In this document: positions 61,901 through 64,000 of the stretch, piece by piece
How the letters are laid out: the number at the start of each line of letters is the position of its first letter
Position numbering within the stretch: position 1 is the stretch's first letter
NCBI GenBank assembly: GCA_965217095.1
Contig: OZ244235.1
Coordinates: 3,286,001 to 3,350,000 of the forward strand
Direction: 5' to 3'
Length of the DNA stretch: 64,000 nucleotides
DNA from: CAYNZV01 sp965217095
Lineage (GTDB): Bacteria > Latescibacterota > UBA2968 > UBA8231
The notes under the pieces: model-generated
What the model was told of the DNA's origin: nothing
Database searches by the model: none
What the model saw: only the letters and a program-made list of their open reading frames with translations
Program-made: the position numbers and the translations under genes

Positions 61901-63992
61901 TCACGCCGGCCCCACATCGCGCAGATCAACCCCCTGAATTTCCAGCGCCTCCAGCAGACTGTTCGGTTCGACGCGGAAATCCAGACCGTCGGCGTCCTTG
62001 AAGCGAACCTCCGTCACGGCTCCGTTCGCTTCGAATCCCTGATCCCGCATCTCTTTCAACGCGTCGTGCGCCCAGCTTTCGTTCGCGGCGGCCCAGTAGA
62101 CGTTCTTGTCCACCTCCCTGAGACCCTGCGCTTTTTCCAGTTTCACGAACGACAGGTTCTCGCCTGCCGAGTTCAGGAACACGTTCCGGTGGATCGACGA
62201 GTGGTCGCAGGGGTCCCCGCCGCACGACCAGGCACCCGATCAGCGGCGCCTGAAAGTCGATGAACAGGTTGTCTTCCACCGTATTGTCATGTTTCAGCAC
62301 AAACCCCGCGTAGGTGCAGTGCCGCACGACGTTGTGATGCCAGCGGCTGCCCCGGGTCCAATCGTCGGTACGCAACGCGCCGTGATGATCGCGGAACACC
62401 ACGTGGTGGACGTAGTTGAAACAGACCTCGTTGCCGATGCCGCACCCCGAAACGTAGATGGCGTTGCCGTCCTCCATCGACTCGCAGGTGTGGTGCAGCT
62501 CGTTGTGCGAAACGCGATTGTGGCGGGCATGCAGGAAAGGGAAAACGTCTTCCCAGGGTACCTCCTGGGGATTGTCGCCGAAACTCCCCGTCTCATCATG
62601 TCTGATGGTGCGGCCGTTTTCGCGATAGTCGGGCATAGCGAAATATGGCGGGCGCACACCAATGACTGCGAGGCCGGTGTAGGGGATATGGTGAATGAGA
62701 TTGTGGGCGATCTCGTTCTCGCCGCTCGGCCACACCACGATACCCAGGCTGTGCCAGAGGATCTCGGCGCAGTGGTGAACGGTGTTGTTGATGACCCGGT
62801 TCTGTTTGTTGACGTCGAGGGTGCCCGGACCGTAACCGCACAGCAGTATCCCGGTGCCGCCCAGATGTTCCAAGGTGTTGCCGTCGATGCGGTTGTGTTT
62901 GGCGTGGCGATCGAGACGGATGCCGCCCGCGGATGAGGCGGTGAAGCGGCAGCCTTCCACTACGATGCGCTCGGCACCACGCAGGCGCACCAGGGCGTTG
63001 TCCTTGTCCCACATGTCCCAATCGTGCTGCACGCCGGCGTCGGTCGATGTCAGGGTTTCGCGGGCGCCGTGCAGGAAGGTGATGCCTTCGAGATTCAGAT
63101 ACTGGGGGAAGCGTTGGTTCGCTTCATCACCTTCGATGCGGATGAGCTCGGTCAACGCGGGGTAGGAGATGTCGTCCCCCGGCTCGCCGTCGGTTGGCCA
63201 CAGGTAGATGCGCCTGGCGACACTGTCGTAGACCCACTCACCCGGCTGGTCCAGAACCTCCAGGTAGTTCTCCAACCAGCAGGGCCGGTTCTCCGTGCCT
63301 TCCAGGTGGGTGATTTCGCAGGTCATGGGGTAGGTGGCGGGCACCGTGGTAGCGGCGCGCCCGGACGACCGATCGACTTCGGTGAAGGTGAGGAAGTTGC
63401 AGATCCATCCGTACCGAGGGCGCACGAACAACTCCACGTCTGCCAGGTTGTTCCAGGTTCCGATCATCTCCGGAGGCAGATAGACAACATCCGGTCGAAC
63501 GTCTGGCAGGTTGGGATAGCGATTCAATTCAGGCGGGCTTTGGTCCGGTTCCTGGGTCGGATTGAAGTTGCGGGAGCGTGCCCGCGGCAGCCGCTGGAGA
63601 TTCTTGTAAAGAGTTGTAACGCGAGGTGCGGACTCGGGAAGATCGGCAACCCACAGCTTCCCCGCCGCCGGTGCCGCGAGATTGGGCGGGTCTTCTTTCA
63701 GCTGTTGCCATCCCGGAAGCGGGACTCCGGAACCGACAACGACATTCTCCCCATCACCGTGCCAAACGACGGGATGCATATCCGTGCCACTGTCGTCAGG
63801 ACCGAGCACCAGGGTCTCCGTCAGCCGGTGGTAACCCTCGTGCAGCACGACCTTTACGGCCACGCCGTCTTTGGGCATCGAGCGCGCTAGATCACGGGCG
63901 GCGGCCAGTGAAGCAAGAGGACTTGCGTTCTCACCCTCGCAACCATCGGTTCCTGTCGGCGATACGTGGATTTCAACTGTGGCGTTGTTCAT
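61901..63992 (-). pseudogene. Right-handed parallel beta-helix protein, frameshifted
   Basis: About 697 residues when read through: the start MNNATVEIHVSPTGTDGCEGENASPLASLAAARDLARSM is the DUF1565-like head of extracellular-type beta-helix proteins, followed by stacked coils (NRIDGNTLEHLGGTGILLCGYG, NRVINNTVHHCAEILWHSLGIVVW, NEIAHNLIHHIPYTGLAVIG, NRVSHNELHHTCESMEDGNAIYV). At about 62210 (GCGGGG) the frame shifts, and the normal end continues DHSSIHRNVFLNSAGENLSFV to 61901. No signal peptide. Such folds are pectate lyases, epimerases or glycan-binding proteins. Single-base shift in a G run, so error is possible. Confidence 0.8.
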
Positions 63993-64000
63993 GAGTGCCT

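Noticed and set aside
1..64000. CRISPR arrays, rRNA genes and complete tRNAs
   Set aside because: No evenly spaced repeats, no rRNA-like sequence and no full cloverleaf were found by eye.

Overview
The window reads as a chromosomal segment, or metagenome-assembled contig, of an uncultivated Gram-negative bacterium. The gene content resembles what is common in candidate phyla of the FCB/Latescibacterota-Poribacteria kind: three phytanoyl-CoA-type dioxygenases, xylose-isomerase-like TIM barrels, glycosidase-like (alpha/alpha) proteins, a parallel beta-helix protein, and a PD40 beta-propeller with a C-terminal FlgD-like sorting module. The assignment is an inference from families; no rRNA or complete tRNA is present to confirm it.

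Layout. 0-2.3 kb: a secreted hypothetical, then an excisionase-like HTH protein and a frameshifted tyrosine integrase that runs into a tRNA-Arg 3' fragment. 2.5-9.5 kb: a large secreted protein with Asp-rich repeats, an RraA-like aldolase and a TIM-barrel isomerase, and a sterol-desaturase-type hydroxylase, closed by a second tRNA-Arg 3' fragment. 9.5-16.8 kb: a BFN nuclease, then on the minus strand a GH127-like protein, a metallophosphoesterase and a paralogue of the large secreted protein, followed by a tRNA-like remnant and an Ldh_2 dehydrogenase. 17-43 kb: a mosaic of accessory genes and debris containing a serine recombinase, an IS1380 element, truncated or frameshifted genes (GNAT, nitrilase, nucleotidyltransferase, TIM barrel, HigA, HAD, EamA, ABC), intact single enzymes, and an ArsR-SRPBCC-SpoIIAA-like operon. 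43-49.8 kb: two polytopic GT-C-like membrane proteins, then an ECF sigma/anti-sigma pair divergent from a small membrane protein. 49.9-52 kb: a Nudix-GNAT fusion overlapping a DUF1016-like/SNase fusion. 52-64 kb: a mostly plus-strand metabolic run (SDR, REC-HDOD regulator, periplasmic-binding-like protein, PhyH, Dabb, duplicated P-loop protein, aldo/keto reductase, GH29 fucosidase, a large (alpha/alpha)-type protein) facing a beta-helix protein.

How the genes fit together. The 52-64 kb run and the 5.7-7.4 kb and 10.3-16.8 kb blocks look like carbohydrate or uronate-type catabolism combined with small oxidations. Several genes are broken by apparent single-base frameshifts, some in homopolymers, so sequence error must be separated from real decay. 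The most unusual structures are the two tRNA-Arg fragments with compensatory T-stem changes, an 818-bp tandem duplication carrying a stub of the next gene, a perfect 93-bp in-frame duplication in a dehydrogenase, an uncharacterised P-loop family, the nuclease fusion, and a palindrome centred on an ArsR start codon.
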